Shown here: positions 44,090-53,952 of the stretch, in pieces
Layout: every line of letters starts with the position of its first letter
Position numbering within the stretch: position 1 is the stretch's first letter
Assembly: GCA_025698895.1 (NCBI GenBank)
Contig: JAILWO010000001.1
Location: 1,873,741 to 1,937,740 of the forward strand
Direction: 5' to 3'
From: Rhizobiaceae bacterium
GTDB taxonomy: Bacteria; Pseudomonadota; Alphaproteobacteria; Rhizobiales; Rhizobiaceae
Length of the DNA stretch: 64,000 nucleotides
Program-made: the position numbers and the translations under genes
The notes under the pieces: generated by a model
Seen by the model: only the letters and a program-made list of their open reading frames with translations
Told to the model about the DNA's origin: nothing
Database searches by the model: none

Positions 44090-46039
44090 ATGAACACTGT
44101 TCCGCCTTCCACCCGGCACGGCACCGGCCAGGAGCAGTTCCTGACGATATTGTCGCGCGAGGAGGCGCTTGCTCGCTTCGAAGAGGCCCTGTTTCCCCGG
44201 CAGGCACCAACGGAGAAACGGGTTCTCTCGGAGACGCTGGGACTGGCGCTTGCCGAAGACGTCGCGGCGCCTGTCGACGTGCCGCCTTTCGACCGCTCCA
44301 ACGTCGATGGCTTCGCGCTGCGTGCCGCTGACCTTGCCGCCGCCTCCCAGGCCTGTCCCGTCCGGCTCGTGCTCAACGCGGAATCAATCGCCTGTGGAAC
44401 AGTCCCCAAAATATCCGTGCTGGCCGGAACCGCCACTCCTATCGCGACCGGCGGGCCATTGCCGCGCGGCGCGGACGCGATCGTCATGGTGGAGCACACG
44501 CATCCGGCGGAGGCGGGCGCGATCGAGGTCAGACGTGCCGTCTCGCCCGGCCAGTTCGTCTCCAGCGCCGGGTCGGACATGGCGCGCGGCGAGGTTCTGC
44601 TGCGCGCCGGAACGGTGATCGGCTCGCGTGAAATCGGCATGCTCGCCGCCTGCGGGATCGCGCGGATCGCCGTGGTTCGCAAGCCACGCGTGGCCATCCT
44701 CTCCACCGGCGACGAACTCCTCCAACCGGGCGAATCGCTGCGGCAGGCCGCCATCTATGATGCCAACGGCCCCATCATCAGTGCCGCCGTCACCGAAAAT
44801 GGGGGGGAGGCGAATTTTCTCGGCGCCTTTCCGGACGACGAGGCGAAGCTCGAGGCTGCGATGCGGGATGCGCTCGCGGTCCATGACGTGCTCATCCTTT
44901 CGGGCGGTACGTCCAAGGGGGCGGGAGATGTCAGCCATCGCATCATCGGCCGGCTCGGCAAGCCGGGCATCATCGCCCACGGCGTGGCGTTGAAGCCGGG
45001 CAAGCCGCTCTGCCTGGCGGTATGCGACGGCAAGCCGGTCATCATCCTGCCGGGATTTCCGACTTCGGCCATGTTCACGTTCCACGACATGATCGTTCCC
45101 GTATTGCGGCGCATCGCTGGACTGCCGCCGCGTGTCGATGCCCAGGTAGCCGTACAGGTACCGTTCCGTATTCCATCCGAACTCGGGCGCACGGAGTTCG
45201 TCATGGTCTCGCTGGTGCAGGGACAGGAAGAGCTCGTGGCCTACCCGACCGGCAAGGGATCGGGGGCGATCACCTCCTTCGCTCAGGCGGACGGCTTCAT
45301 CCGCATCGAAGCCCTGGCCGATCATATGCCTGCCGGCCTGGGAGTGCAGGTGACTCTGTTCACGCCCCAAGTCCGCATTCCTGATCTCGTCATCATCGGC
45401 AGCCACTGTATCGGCCTGGACCTGGTTGTCGGCGCGCTCTCGGCGAATGGGACATCGGTGCGTTCGCTGGCCGTCGGAAGCCTCGGCGGCCTTGCTGCCG
45501 CCAGGCGCGGCGAGTGCGATCTCGCGCCCATGCATCTCTTTGACGCCAAGACCCGGAGTTACAACACTCCATTCCTTGGCGATGGCATCGAACTCGTGCC
45601 GGGTTGGCGGCGCATGCAGGGCCTCGTTTTCCGCCCCGGGGACCGGCGCTTCGAGGGCCGTGGCGTGGAAGAGGCGATCAGCGGTGCGCTCGCCGATCCC
45701 GATTGCCTGATGGTCAACCGCAATCAGGGCTCGGGAACGCGCATCCTGATCGATCAACTGCTTGGTCCGGCGCGTCCCGACGGCTACTGGAACCAGCCGC
45801 GTTCGCACAATGCGGTCGCCGCGGCAGTCGCACAGGAACGTGCGGATTGGGGCGTTACCATCGCGCCGGTGGCGCGCGCGGCCGGGCTTGGCTTCATACC
45901 GTTGACGGAAGAGCACTACGATTTCGCGCTCGTCTCGGCGCGCAAGGAACGGCCCGCGGTGCAGGCGTTCCTGGCCGCTTCGCAATCACCGGAAATCCAC
46001 GCGGCACTGGAGCGGGCGGGTTTCGTTCCCGCTGCCTAG
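44090..46039 (+). CDS. MoeA fused to PBP-like domain
   Basis: A 649-residue fusion. Residues ~15-420 form a full Moe[60 protein letters not shown], and [14 protein letters not shown]. Residues ~430-649 form a PBP-like domain without a signal peptide ([56 protein letters not shown]). MoeA inserts Mo or W into adenylylated molybdopterin; the fused oxyanion-binding domain would supply metal specificity. It is in the tup operon direction. Stop overlaps the convergent mobA stop by four bases. Confidence 0.88.
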   Translation: MNTVPPSTRHGTGQEQFLTILSREEALARFEEALFPRQAPTEKRVLSETLGLALAEDVAAPVDVPPFDRSNVDGFALRAADLAAASQACPVRLVLNAESIACGTVPKISVLAGTATPIATGGPLPRGADAIVMVEHTHPAEAGAIEVRRAVSPGQFVSSAGSDMARGEVLLRAGTVIGSREIGMLAACGIARIAVVRKPRVAILSTGDELLQPGESLRQAAIYDANGPIISAAVTENGGEANFLGAFPDDEAKLEAAMRDALAVHDVLILSGGTSKGAGDVSHRIIGRLGKPGIIAHGVALKPGKPLCLAVCDGKPVIILPGFPTSAMFTFHDMIVPVLRRIAGLPPRVDAQVAVQVPFRIPSELGRTEFVMVSLVQGQEELVAYPTGKGSGAITSFAQADGFIRIEALADHMPAGLGVQVTLFTPQVRIPDLVIIGSHCIGLDLVVGALSANGTSVRSLAVGSLGGLAAARRGECDLAPMHLFDAKTRSYNTPFLGDGIELVPGWRRMQGLVFRPGDRRFEGRGVEEAISGALADPDCLMVNRNQGSGTRILIDQLLGPARPDGYWNQPRSHNAVAAAVAQERADWGVTIAPVARAAGLGFIPLTEEHYDFALVSARKERPAVQAFLAASQSPEIHAALERAGFVPAA

Positions 46040-46665
46040 TTGGCCATCGTTGCGGCCAGCCGTTCGGCCTCGTAAAGATCATCAACCGTGTTGGCGTTGA
46101 AGAACGGGTCCACCGGCTCGGTCGGCCAAGCCGCCGTGGCGAGGCGGTAGCGGGCGGTCCACCGGTCGATCTTGCGAAGGTCTTCCTCGACAAGCGCCCT
46201 GCGCAGGTCATCCCGCAGGGAGACCTTCCACAGCCCGATAACCGGATGCGTCTGACCGCCCGATGACGCTACGGCCAGTTCCGCTTCATCGGCCAGCCGC
46301 GCCTCGTGCAGGCGGGTCACGAGGTCGCGCGGCAAGAACGGGCAATCGCCGGCCGCACTCACCACCCATTCGACGTCCGGTCTGTTCCGTGCCATCCATT
46401 CGAGCGCGGCGAGTATGCCGGCGAGCGGACCCGGGTAGCCCGCAACCGTATCGGCGACGACCGGACGGCCGAAGCGGGCGAAGCGTTCAGGGTCGCCGTT
46501 CGCATTGAGCACGAGCCCGGCGCATTGCGGCTCCAGCCTCTCGATGACGTGGTCGAGGATCGGACGTCCCCCGATCTCGCGCATCGGCTTGTCGCCGCCG
46601 CCCATGCGCCTGGCCAGTCCGCCTGCCAGTACCACGCACGGGATCGCGGCCCGGTCAGTCGTCAT
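46036..46665 (-). CDS. mobA: Molybdenum cofactor guanylyltransferase
   Basis: Converts Mo-MPT to bis-MGD, needed by both formate dehydrogenases here. The 209-residue protein begins [18 protein letters not shown], the nucleotidyltransferase signature, with [17 protein letters not shown] as the metal-binding acidic motif and [13 protein letters not shown] near the end. ATG at 46665 sits inside the end of fdhD, an 11-base overlap, so the two are coupled. Confidence 0.93.
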   Translation of the reverse strand: MTTDRAAIPCVVLAGGLARRMGGGDKPMREIGGRPILDHVIERLEPQCAGLVLNANGDPERFARFGRPVVADTVAGYPGPLAGILAALEWMARNRPDVEWVVSAAGDCPFLPRDLVTRLHEARLADEAELAVASSGGQTHPVIGLWKVSLRDDLRRALVEEDLRKIDRWTARYRLATAAWPTEPVDPFFNANTVDDLYEAERLAATMAN

Positions 46666-47539
46666 GTTCCGCGCCCTTGCGGCGGTGGCGGGGCGCTTCC
46701 TCGTCCACGGCGGCGAGATCCTGGTCAAAAACGATCCGTTCCTGGCCCGAAAGTGCTATGAACCTCTTGCCGCGCGCCCGGCCGATCAGCGTCAGCCCGA
46801 CTTCGCGGGCAAGTGCCACGCCCCAGGCGGTGAAGCCCGAGCGGGAGACCAGGATGGGAATGCCCATCCGCACCGTCTTGATCGTCATCTCGGAGGTCAG
46901 CCTGCCGGTGGTGTAAAGGATCTTGTCGGCGGGATCGACGCCGTGACGGTACATCCAGCCGGCGATCTTGTCGACGGCGTTGTGGCGGCCCACGTCTTCC
47001 ATGTAGCAGATCGGCGTGCCCTCCCGGCAAAGCACGCAGCCATGAATTGCGCCCGCCTCGAGATAAAGCGAGGGCGTGGTGTTGATCTTGCGCGTCAGAT
47101 CGTAGAGCCAGGAGGTGCGAAGCTCCGATGCGTGCAAGGTGATGTCTTCGATCGCCTCGAGCAGGTCGCCGAATGCGGTACCTTGGGCGCAGCCCGAGGT
47201 TTGCGTCCGCTTCTTCAGCTTCTGCTCGTAGTCGGTGTTTCGCTCGGTGCGCACGACCACGACCTGCAGATCCTCGTCATAGTCGACGCCGGTGACCACA
47301 TCGTCGGCTAGAAGCATGTTCTGGTTCAGGAGGTAGCCGAGCGCGAGATATTCCGGGTAGTCGTTGATCGTCATCATGGTGACGATTTCCTGCGCGTTGA
47401 GATAGAGCGTCAGGGCCCGCTCGACGGGTACGCGCACCTGCACCGTCCCGCCCGTATGGTCAATGCCTGCGACCAGCTCCGTGAGCCGCGGGTCCTGCGG
47501 GTCCGGCAGCACGGTCGCCTGGCGGATTGTCTGATGCAT
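46655..47539 (-). CDS. fdhD: Formate dehydrogenase sulfurtransferase FdhD
   Basis: FdhD moves sulfur from a cysteine desulfurase to the bis-MGD cofactor of formate dehydrogenases. The 294-residue protein has the family cores [40 protein letters not shown] and [21 protein letters not shown]. The loop equivalent to the E. coli CGVCG motif reads [12 protein letters not shown] with a single cysteine. Head of the fdhD-mobA operon, divergent from moeA. Confidence 0.93.
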   Translation of the reverse strand: MHQTIRQATVLPDPQDPRLTELVAGIDHTGGTVQVRVPVERALTLYLNAQEIVTMMTINDYPEYLALGYLLNQNMLLADDVVTGVDYDEDLQVVVVRTERNTDYEQKLKKRTQTSGCAQGTAFGDLLEAIEDITLHASELRTSWLYDLTRKINTTPSLYLEAGAIHGCVLCREGTPICYMEDVGRHNAVDKIAGWMYRHGVDPADKILYTTGRLTSEMTIKTVRMGIPILVSRSGFTAWGVALAREVGLTLIGRARGKRFIALSGQERIVFDQDLAAVDEEAPRHRRKGAEHDD

Positions 47540-47683
47540 GGCAGGCTCCTGAACATTGTCTGGTCGCGCCAGCTTCGGCTTGACCCTCCCTTTATAGCCT
47601 GTTCAAACGAGGCTGGCTAAAAAAGGCCCGGCTTTGCGCGCTCGCGTCGATCGACCCCGCGCGCAGGTGGACCGGGAAGATAT

Positions 47684-48940
47684 ATGGCGCAACTCTCGGA
47701 TGACTGCTTCGCGTTCGGCGGACCGATGCGGTCCATCGACGAGACCGCCGCGCTGATAGCCTCGAAGCTCAGTGCCGTGCAGGAGACCGAGAGGGTGCCG
47801 CTCGCGCTGGCGGATGGGCGCGTTCTTGCAAGCGCTATGACAGCTCCGCTGCCGCTGCCGCCCTTCACCAATTCCGCGGTCGACGGTTACGCCGTACGAG
47901 GCGACGAACTGCCGCGGACCGTGGAAACGGCCTTCGCCGTTGCCGGGCGGCTCCAGGCCGGTACGGCGCTGGACACCCCCATATTCCCTGGCCAGTCCGC
48001 GCGCATCTTCACCGGCGCTCCCATGCCGGAAGGGGCCGACACGGTGTACATGCAGGAAGACGTGCGCATGGACGATGCCGGCAGGGTGGTTCTCCCGCCC
48101 GGCCTGAAAAGGGGAGCCAATGTGCGCTCGGCGGGGGAGGATGTCGCGCTGGGCGACACGGTGCTGCCGGCGGGGCACCGCCTGCGTCCGCAGGACGTCG
48201 CGCTCGCCGCCGCCCTGGGGTTCACAGAGGTCGAGGTCAGGCGCAGGATACGCGTTGCGGTGTTCTCGACGGGGGACGAGATCGTCCCGCCGGGAGACGC
48301 GCGCGGACCGGCGCAGCTGTTCGATTCCAACCGCTTCATGCTGACGGCGATGCTTGCCCGCCTCTGCTGCGACGTCACCGATCTGGGCATACTGGCGGAT
48401 GACAGCGGGCTGATCGCCGACAAGCTGAGCGAAGCCGCGTCGACGCACGACCTGATCCTGACATCGGGGGGCGTGTCGACGGGCGAGGCCGACTGCGTGA
48501 AGGCAGCCGTCGAGAGCGCCGGAACGCTGGTGTTCTGGCGCGTGGCGATCAAGCCGGGCCGGCCGGTTGCCATGGGCGTGATCGGCGGAACCCCGCTCAT
48601 CGGGTTGCCCGGCAATCCGGTGGCGAGTTTCGTCACCTTCACTCATATCGCCCGCCCGGCGATCTTTGCTCTTGCTGGAGCCCGGCCGCAACCGCCGATC
48701 CCCACGGCCGTGCGGGCAGCCTTCTCCTATCGCAAGAAGCAGGGTCGACGCGAATATGTGCGGGCGAAGCTTCGCCGGGCCGCGGACGGCTCCCTGGAGG
48801 CAACCAAGTTCCCGCGCGAAGGCGCCGGGCTGCTGTCGTCGCTCGTCGAGACCGATGGCCTCGTCGAACTCAGTGAGGAAATCACAAGCGTGGAGCCGGG
48901 CGAGACCGTTCAGTTCCTCGCCTATTCCAGCCTGTTCTGA
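47684..48940 (+). CDS. moeA: Molybdopterin molybdenumtransferase MoeA
   Basis: A 418-residue canonical MoeA: PLPLPPFTNSAVDGYAVRGD, FTGAPMPEGADTV, VFSTGDEIVPPG, LTSGGVSTGEADCVKAA, AIKPGRPVAMGVI, LPGNPVASFVTF. All metal and MPT-binding motifs are intact. ATG at 47684 is the first of the open frame; the 144 bp to divergent fdhD include AT-rich promoter material. It is the third MoeA-type gene of the window and the most standard one, presumably the general Mo insertase. Confidence 0.93.
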   Translation: MAQLSDDCFAFGGPMRSIDETAALIASKLSAVQETERVPLALADGRVLASAMTAPLPLPPFTNSAVDGYAVRGDELPRTVETAFAVAGRLQAGTALDTPIFPGQSARIFTGAPMPEGADTVYMQEDVRMDDAGRVVLPPGLKRGANVRSAGEDVALGDTVLPAGHRLRPQDVALAAALGFTEVEVRRRIRVAVFSTGDEIVPPGDARGPAQLFDSNRFMLTAMLARLCCDVTDLGILADDSGLIADKLSEAASTHDLILTSGGVSTGEADCVKAAVESAGTLVFWRVAIKPGRPVAMGVIGGTPLIGLPGNPVASFVTFTHIARPAIFALAGARPQPPIPTAVRAAFSYRKKQGRREYVRAKLRRAADGSLEATKFPREGAGLLSSLVETDGLVELSEEITSVEPGETVQFLAYSSLF

Positions 48941-49012
48941 GCCGCGTCGCGCCCGGCTGCGACGCTGGCGTCGATTGACCTCGTCGCGCCGTGTCGGGCA
49001 TCATGCCTCCTC

Positions 49013-49255
49013 ATGGTATCGACGACAAAGCTGGATCTGACGGGGCTGAAATGTCCCTTGCCTGCGCTCAAGACGCGCAAGGCGCTGAAAACCTTGAAGC
49101 CGGGCGAGCGGCTGGAGGTGCATTGCACCGACCCGATGGCCGTTATCGACATCCCCAATCTCCTCAACGAGATCGGTGATAGCCTCGAAGCGACAAAACG
49201 CGACGGCGATTGCATCGTGTTCGTGATCGAGAAGATGCAGATCGTGAGGGCGTGA
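49013..49255 (+). CDS. TusA-family sulfurtransferase
   Basis: An 80-residue protein of the SirA/TusA family. LDLTGLKCPLPALKTRKALK carries the CPxP motif with the single sulfur-carrying cysteine; DPMAVIDIPNLLNEIGDSL is the following strand-helix. It could carry persulfide sulfur to FdhD or to molybdopterin synthesis, as TusA does for Moco in E. coli. It sits between moeA and the NAD-formate dehydrogenase genes. Confidence 0.88.
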   Translation: MVSTTKLDLTGLKCPLPALKTRKALKTLKPGERLEVHCTDPMAVIDIPNLLNEIGDSLEATKRDGDCIVFVIEKMQIVRA

Positions 49256-49398
49256 GAGCTCGCGTCGGGTCCCCCCGCATTCCGGGCTCGATGCTCGCGC
49301 CCGTCGTGCAGGAAACATATCGTGCCTCATAATCAATATCCTCGGTCGTGCGAAATGTTGTTTACAGAGGCGGAACTTACACTCTGAGGACTGAGGGC

Positions 49399-51072
49399 AT
49401 GACGATGCAGGATCGACGGCCGCGGGATCGCGGACCAAGGGGCCGGCCGCTGGACGACGCCGCGCTCACCGAGATCCAAGCGCTGCTGGGAGCGAGCGAG
49501 CGGCGGCGCGACCTGCTGATCGAGTTCCTGCATCTGATCCAGGATCGGCATGGTTGCCTGTCGGCGCGGCATTTGCGGGCGCTGGCGGAGGAGATGCGTC
49601 TGTCACAGGCCGAGGTCTACGAAGTGGCGACCTTCTATGATCATTTCGACGTGGTGAAGGAAGGTGAAGTCCCGCCGGCGCCGCGAACGATCCGCGTCTG
49701 CGATTCGGTGAGTTGCATGCTTGCGGGCGCCGAGACGCTTCTCGAGGAGCTGCGGGCGGGCGTCGATCAGTCGGCGGTCCGGGTGATGCGCGCGCCATGC
49801 ATGGGCCGCTGCGCCGGCGCGCCAGCGGCGCGCATAGGCGATCGCGAGGTCGATCACGCGACAGCGGAGGACCTGCTGCGAATGGCGAGCACCGGAGATA
49901 TCCAGGTCAGGGTTCCAGACTATATCGGGCTTGATGCCTATCGCGCCGCGGGAGGCTATCGGCTCCTGCAAAAGGTCCGCGACGGCGCGCTCACCACGGA
50001 CGCGATCATCGCGACGCTGGACGAGGCGGGTCTCAAGGGCTTGGGCGGAGCCGGTTTTCCCGCAGGCAGGAAATGGGGCTTTGTCCGGTCCTATCCCGGC
50101 CCGCGGCTGATGTCGATCAATGGCGACGAGGGCGAGCCCGGTACCTTCAAGGACCGTACCTATCTCGAGCGCGACCCGCACCGCACCTTCGAGGGCGCGC
50201 TGATCGCGGCGCACGCGGTCGAGGCCGAGCGCATCTATTTCTACATGCGCGACGAGTATCCGGCCGTGCTGGCCATCCTGCGCGCCGAGATCGCGGCTCT
50301 TGAGGCGAGGGGGCTGGTCGAGCCTGGATTCATCGAACTGCGGCGCGGCGCGGGCGCCTATATCTGCGGCGAGGAGAGCGCGATGCTGGAAAGCATCGAG
50401 GGGCGCCGCGGAATGCCGCGCCACCGTCCGCCCTATATCGCCGAGGTCGGGCTGTTCGGGCGTCCCACACTCAACCACAATGTCGAGACGCTGTGGTGGA
50501 TTCGCGACATCGTCGAGAAAGGGCCGGCCTGGTTCGCGAGCCAGGGCAAGCCCGATCATCCGGGTGTCCGCTCATGGTCGGTGTCGGGCCGCGTGAAGGA
50601 GCCCGGCGTGAAGCTGGCGCCGGCTGGCGTCACGGTGCGCGAGCTGATCGAGGATTATTGCGGCGGGATGGCCGACGGCCATGAGTTCAAGGCCTATCTG
50701 CCGGGCGGCGCGTCCGGCGGCATCCTGCCGGCATCGATGGGCGGCATCCCGCTCGATTTCGGCGGCGAGCTCGCGAAGCAGGGCGCTTTCGTCGGATCGC
50801 ATGCCGTGGTGGTGTTCTCGCAAGCCGACAACATCAGGGACGTGACGCTCAACCTGATGAGGTTCTTCAAGCACGAGAGCTGCGGCAAGTGCACGCCCTG
50901 CCGCGAAGGAACCGAAAAATTGGTCACCCTCTTGCAGCAGCCGGGCCCATTGCCGGAGGACGCGATCCGCGACCTCGAGACGGTCATGCGCGACTCCTCG
51001 ATCTGCGGTCTGGGTCAGGCGGCGCCGAATCCGGTCAACCATCTGCTGACGCATTTCCGGAGTGATCTCTGA
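49399..51072 (+). CDS. NAD-dependent formate dehydrogenase, fused 24+51 kDa-type subunit
   Basis: A 557-residue fusion of two complex I-like modules normally encoded separately (FdsG and FdsB). The N-terminal ~170 residues are a 24 kDa-type thioredoxin domain with [2Fe-2S] ligands in VCDSVSCMLAG and APCMGRCAGAP. From ~200 is the 51 kDa-type part: KGLGGAGFPAGRKWGF, NGDEGEPGTFKDR (FMN/NAD), then an SLBB region and the C-terminal cluster ESCGKCTPCREGTEK. It reduces NAD+. ATG at 49399 follows TGAGG; ATG 49405 is possible. Confidence 0.92.
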   Translation: MTMQDRRPRDRGPRGRPLDDAALTEIQALLGASERRRDLLIEFLHLIQDRHGCLSARHLRALAEEMRLSQAEVYEVATFYDHFDVVKEGEVPPAPRTIRVCDSVSCMLAGAETLLEELRAGVDQSAVRVMRAPCMGRCAGAPAARIGDREVDHATAEDLLRMASTGDIQVRVPDYIGLDAYRAAGGYRLLQKVRDGALTTDAIIATLDEAGLKGLGGAGFPAGRKWGFVRSYPGPRLMSINGDEGEPGTFKDRTYLERDPHRTFEGALIAAHAVEAERIYFYMRDEYPAVLAILRAEIAALEARGLVEPGFIELRRGAGAYICGEESAMLESIEGRRGMPRHRPPYIAEVGLFGRPTLNHNVETLWWIRDIVEKGPAWFASQGKPDHPGVRSWSVSGRVKEPGVKLAPAGVTVRELIEDYCGGMADGHEFKAYLPGGASGGILPASMGGIPLDFGGELAKQGAFVGSHAVVVFSQADNIRDVTLNLMRFFKHESCGKCTPCREGTEKLVTLLQQPGPLPEDAIRDLETVMRDSSICGLGQAAPNPVNHLLTHFRSDL

Positions 51073-53864
51073 TGGTACACGGCATCACATTCACGCTCGA
51101 CGGCAAGTCCGTCACCGCAGCGCAAGACGAAACCATCTGGGACGTTGCCAGGCGGGAAGGCACGAAAATCCCGCATCTTTGCCATGTCGACATGCCGGGC
51201 TATCGTCCCGACGGCAATTGCCGCGCGTGCATGGTCGACGTCGAAGGCGAGCGCGTGCTGGCTGCCTCCTGCATTCGCAAGCCGACAGCGGGTATGGTGG
51301 TGAAGACCGACACCGAGCGCGCTCGCAAATCGCGCGAGATGGTGTTCGAGCTTCTTGCCAGCAATATGCGGCCGGCCGCGGAAGGTCCCGACCAGCAGTC
51401 CCTGTTCTGGCAATGGGCAGGTTCGATGGGGATTGCCGGCGGCCGATACGAGTCCAGATTCGCCAGCGACGACCAGCGGCCGGAGTTCGACATCACCAAC
51501 CCGGCCATCGCGGTCAATCTCGACGCCTGCATCGCCTGCGGCGCCTGCGTGCGCGCCTGCCGCGAGGTGCAGGTCAATGACGTGATCGGCATGGCCGAGC
51601 GCGGGAATCATTCGATCCCGGTCTTCGACATGCACGATCCGATGGGCCTGTCGACCTGCGTAACCTGTGGCGAATGCGTCCAGGCCTGCCCGACTGGCGC
51701 GCTCTACGAGAAATCGCTGATGGACAAGGCCGGCAGGACCCGGGTCGTCCAGGAGTTCGACAGCGTCGTCGATTCGGTATGTCCGTTCTGCGGCGTCGGC
51801 TGCCAGACCAAGGTGGCGGTCAAGGACAACAGGATCGTCCAGGTCGATGGTCGCGATGGACCGGCCAACGAGAACCGGCTGTGCGTCAAGGGCCGCTTCG
51901 GCTTCGATTACGTGATGTCGCCGGAACGGCTGACCAAGCCGCTGATCCGCCGCGACGATGCGCCGAAGTCAGGCGACATCGACCTCAGCAATGTCGATCC
52001 GCTGACCATTTTCCGGGAAGCCACATGGGAAGAGGCGCTCGAGCGCGCTGCCGGCGGCCTGAAGCGCATCCGGAACGAGCATGGCGGAAAGGCGCTGGCC
52101 GGCTTCGGTTCGGCCAAGGGGTCGAACGAAGAGGCTTATCTCTTCCAGAAGTTCGTGCGGCAGGGTTTTGGCACCAACAATGTCGACCACTGCACGCGGC
52201 TGTGCCACGCTTCCTCGGTCGCCGCCCTGATGGAAGGCGTCGGCTCGGGCGCGGTCTCGGCGCCCTTCATGGACGCGCTGAAGGCCGACTGCGTCATCGT
52301 CATCGGGGCGCGCCCTGGCACCAACCATCCAGTCGCGGCGACATATTTCAAGCAGGCGGCCAAGAACGGCACCAAGCTGATCGTCATGGACCCGCGCGGC
52401 CAGGGCCTGATGCGCCACGCCGCCTACTCGCTCCGCTTCAAGCCCGGCACCGACGTGGCCATGCTCAACGCCTTGCTGCACGTCATCATCGAGGAGAAGC
52501 TCTATGACGAGCAGTATATTCAAGCCAACGTCTCCGGCTTCGAGGCGCTGAAGGCGAAGGTCAGGGATTTTACGCCCAAGGCGATGGCGTCCGTTTGCGG
52601 CATCGAGGCGGATGTCCTGCGCGATGTCGCCCGCACCTATGCCAGGGCCGAGCGGTCGATGATCTTCTGGGGCATGGGCATTTCCCAGCACACCCACGGC
52701 ACCGACAATTCGCGCTGCCTGATCGCGCTGGCGCTGATCACCGGGCATGTCGGGCGCCCCGGCACGGGGCTTCATCCCTTGCGTGGCCAGAACAATGTGC
52801 AGGGCGCATCGGATGCCGGCCTCATCCCGATGTATTTTCCCGACTACAAATCGGTGGAGAACATCGACATCCGCGGCCAGTACGAGAATTTCTGGGGCCA
52901 GACGCTCGATCCGAAGCGCGGGCTGACCGTGGTCGAGATCGTCGACGCCATTCACGAGGGCGAGATCCGCGGCATGTACATCATGGGCGAAAATCCGGCG
53001 ATGTCAGATCCCGATCAGAGCCACGCCCGTGCGGCGCTTGCCAAGCTCGAACATCTTGTGGTCCAGGACATCTTCCTGACCGAGACGGCCTGGCACGCCG
53101 ATGTGGTTTTGCCGGCCTCCGCGCATGCCGAGAAGCTCGGCACCTATACCAACACCAACCGTCAGGTGCAGATCGGCCGACCGGCGCTCGATCTGCCCGG
53201 CGAGGCACGGCAGGATCTCGACCTGATCGTCGAGCTTGCCCGGCGCATGGGCCTAGACTGGAATTACGGGCACGTTTCGGACGTCTTCGCCGAAATGGCG
53301 CGCGTGATGCCATCGCTGAGCCATATCTCCTGGGAGCGCATCGAACGCGAGGAATCCGTCGTCTATCCCGCCGATGGCCCGGACGTCCCCGGCAACCAGG
53401 TCGTCTTCACCTCCGGTTTCCCGACCACGGACGGACGCGGGCGCATCGTGCCGGCCGACCTTTTGCCGCCAGACGAGGTTCCCGACGAGGAATATCCGCT
53501 GGTTCTGACTACCGGGCGCCTGCTGGAACACTGGCACACCGGCGCCATGACCCGCCGCGCGGGCGTGCTCAACGCCATCGAACCTTACGGTATCGCCGCG
53601 ATGAACCCCTACGAGATCAAGCGTCGTGGCCTGTCGCAGGGAGAGGTGATCGCCGTCGAGACGCGGCGCGGCACGGTCGAGGCAATCCTCCGCGCCGATC
53701 GGGAGGTCGCCGACGGCATGGTGTTCATGCCCTTCTGCTTCAATGAAAGCCCGGCCAACAAGCTCACCAATCCGATGCTCGATCCATATGGCAAAATTCC
53801 GGAGTTCAAATACTGTGCCGCGCGAATCGTGCCCGTGGCGACGGAGGCCGATGCGGCCGAATGA
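51072..53864 (+). CDS. NAD-dependent formate dehydrogenase catalytic subunit (FdsA type)
   Basis: A 930-residue cytosolic enzyme: N-terminal [2Fe-2S] ferredoxin domain (IPHLCHVDMPGYRPDGNCRA), two 4Fe-4S motifs near 155-210 (CIACGACVRACR, CVTCGECVQACP), a [4Fe-4S] next to the catalytic domain (CPFCGVGCQTK), then the bis-MGD domain with active-site cysteine in CTRLCHASSVAALM (TGC codon). There is no Tat signal. It oxidises formate and passes electrons to the fused subunit upstream, whose stop overlaps this start by one base. Homologous with Rhodobacter/Cupriavidus FdsA. Confidence 0.95.
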   Translation: MVHGITFTLDGKSVTAAQDETIWDVARREGTKIPHLCHVDMPGYRPDGNCRACMVDVEGERVLAASCIRKPTAGMVVKTDTERARKSREMVFELLASNMRPAAEGPDQQSLFWQWAGSMGIAGGRYESRFASDDQRPEFDITNPAIAVNLDACIACGACVRACREVQVNDVIGMAERGNHSIPVFDMHDPMGLSTCVTCGECVQACPTGALYEKSLMDKAGRTRVVQEFDSVVDSVCPFCGVGCQTKVAVKDNRIVQVDGRDGPANENRLCVKGRFGFDYVMSPERLTKPLIRRDDAPKSGDIDLSNVDPLTIFREATWEEALERAAGGLKRIRNEHGGKALAGFGSAKGSNEEAYLFQKFVRQGFGTNNVDHCTRLCHASSVAALMEGVGSGAVSAPFMDALKADCVIVIGARPGTNHPVAATYFKQAAKNGTKLIVMDPRGQGLMRHAAYSLRFKPGTDVAMLNALLHVIIEEKLYDEQYIQANVSGFEALKAKVRDFTPKAMASVCGIEADVLRDVARTYARAERSMIFWGMGISQHTHGTDNSRCLIALALITGHVGRPGTGLHPLRGQNNVQGASDAGLIPMYFPDYKSVENIDIRGQYENFWGQTLDPKRGLTVVEIVDAIHEGEIRGMYIMGENPAMSDPDQSHARAALAKLEHLVVQDIFLTETAWHADVVLPASAHAEKLGTYTNTNRQVQIGRPALDLPGEARQDLDLIVELARRMGLDWNYGHVSDVFAEMARVMPSLSHISWERIEREESVVYPADGPDVPGNQVVFTSGFPTTDGRGRIVPADLLPPDEVPDEEYPLVLTTGRLLEHWHTGAMTRRAGVLNAIEPYGIAAMNPYEIKRRGLSQGEVIAVETRRGTVEAILRADREVADGMVFMPFCFNESPANKLTNPMLDPYGKIPEFKYCAARIVPVATEADAAE

Positions 53865-53952
53865 CGTCTCCTGACGCTTGGGAGTTGCGCTGCCGAGAGC
53901 ATTGCCCGAAGTTGGGATTGCAATCCTGGGCAGTTGGGGCCCGGTGCTGGCA

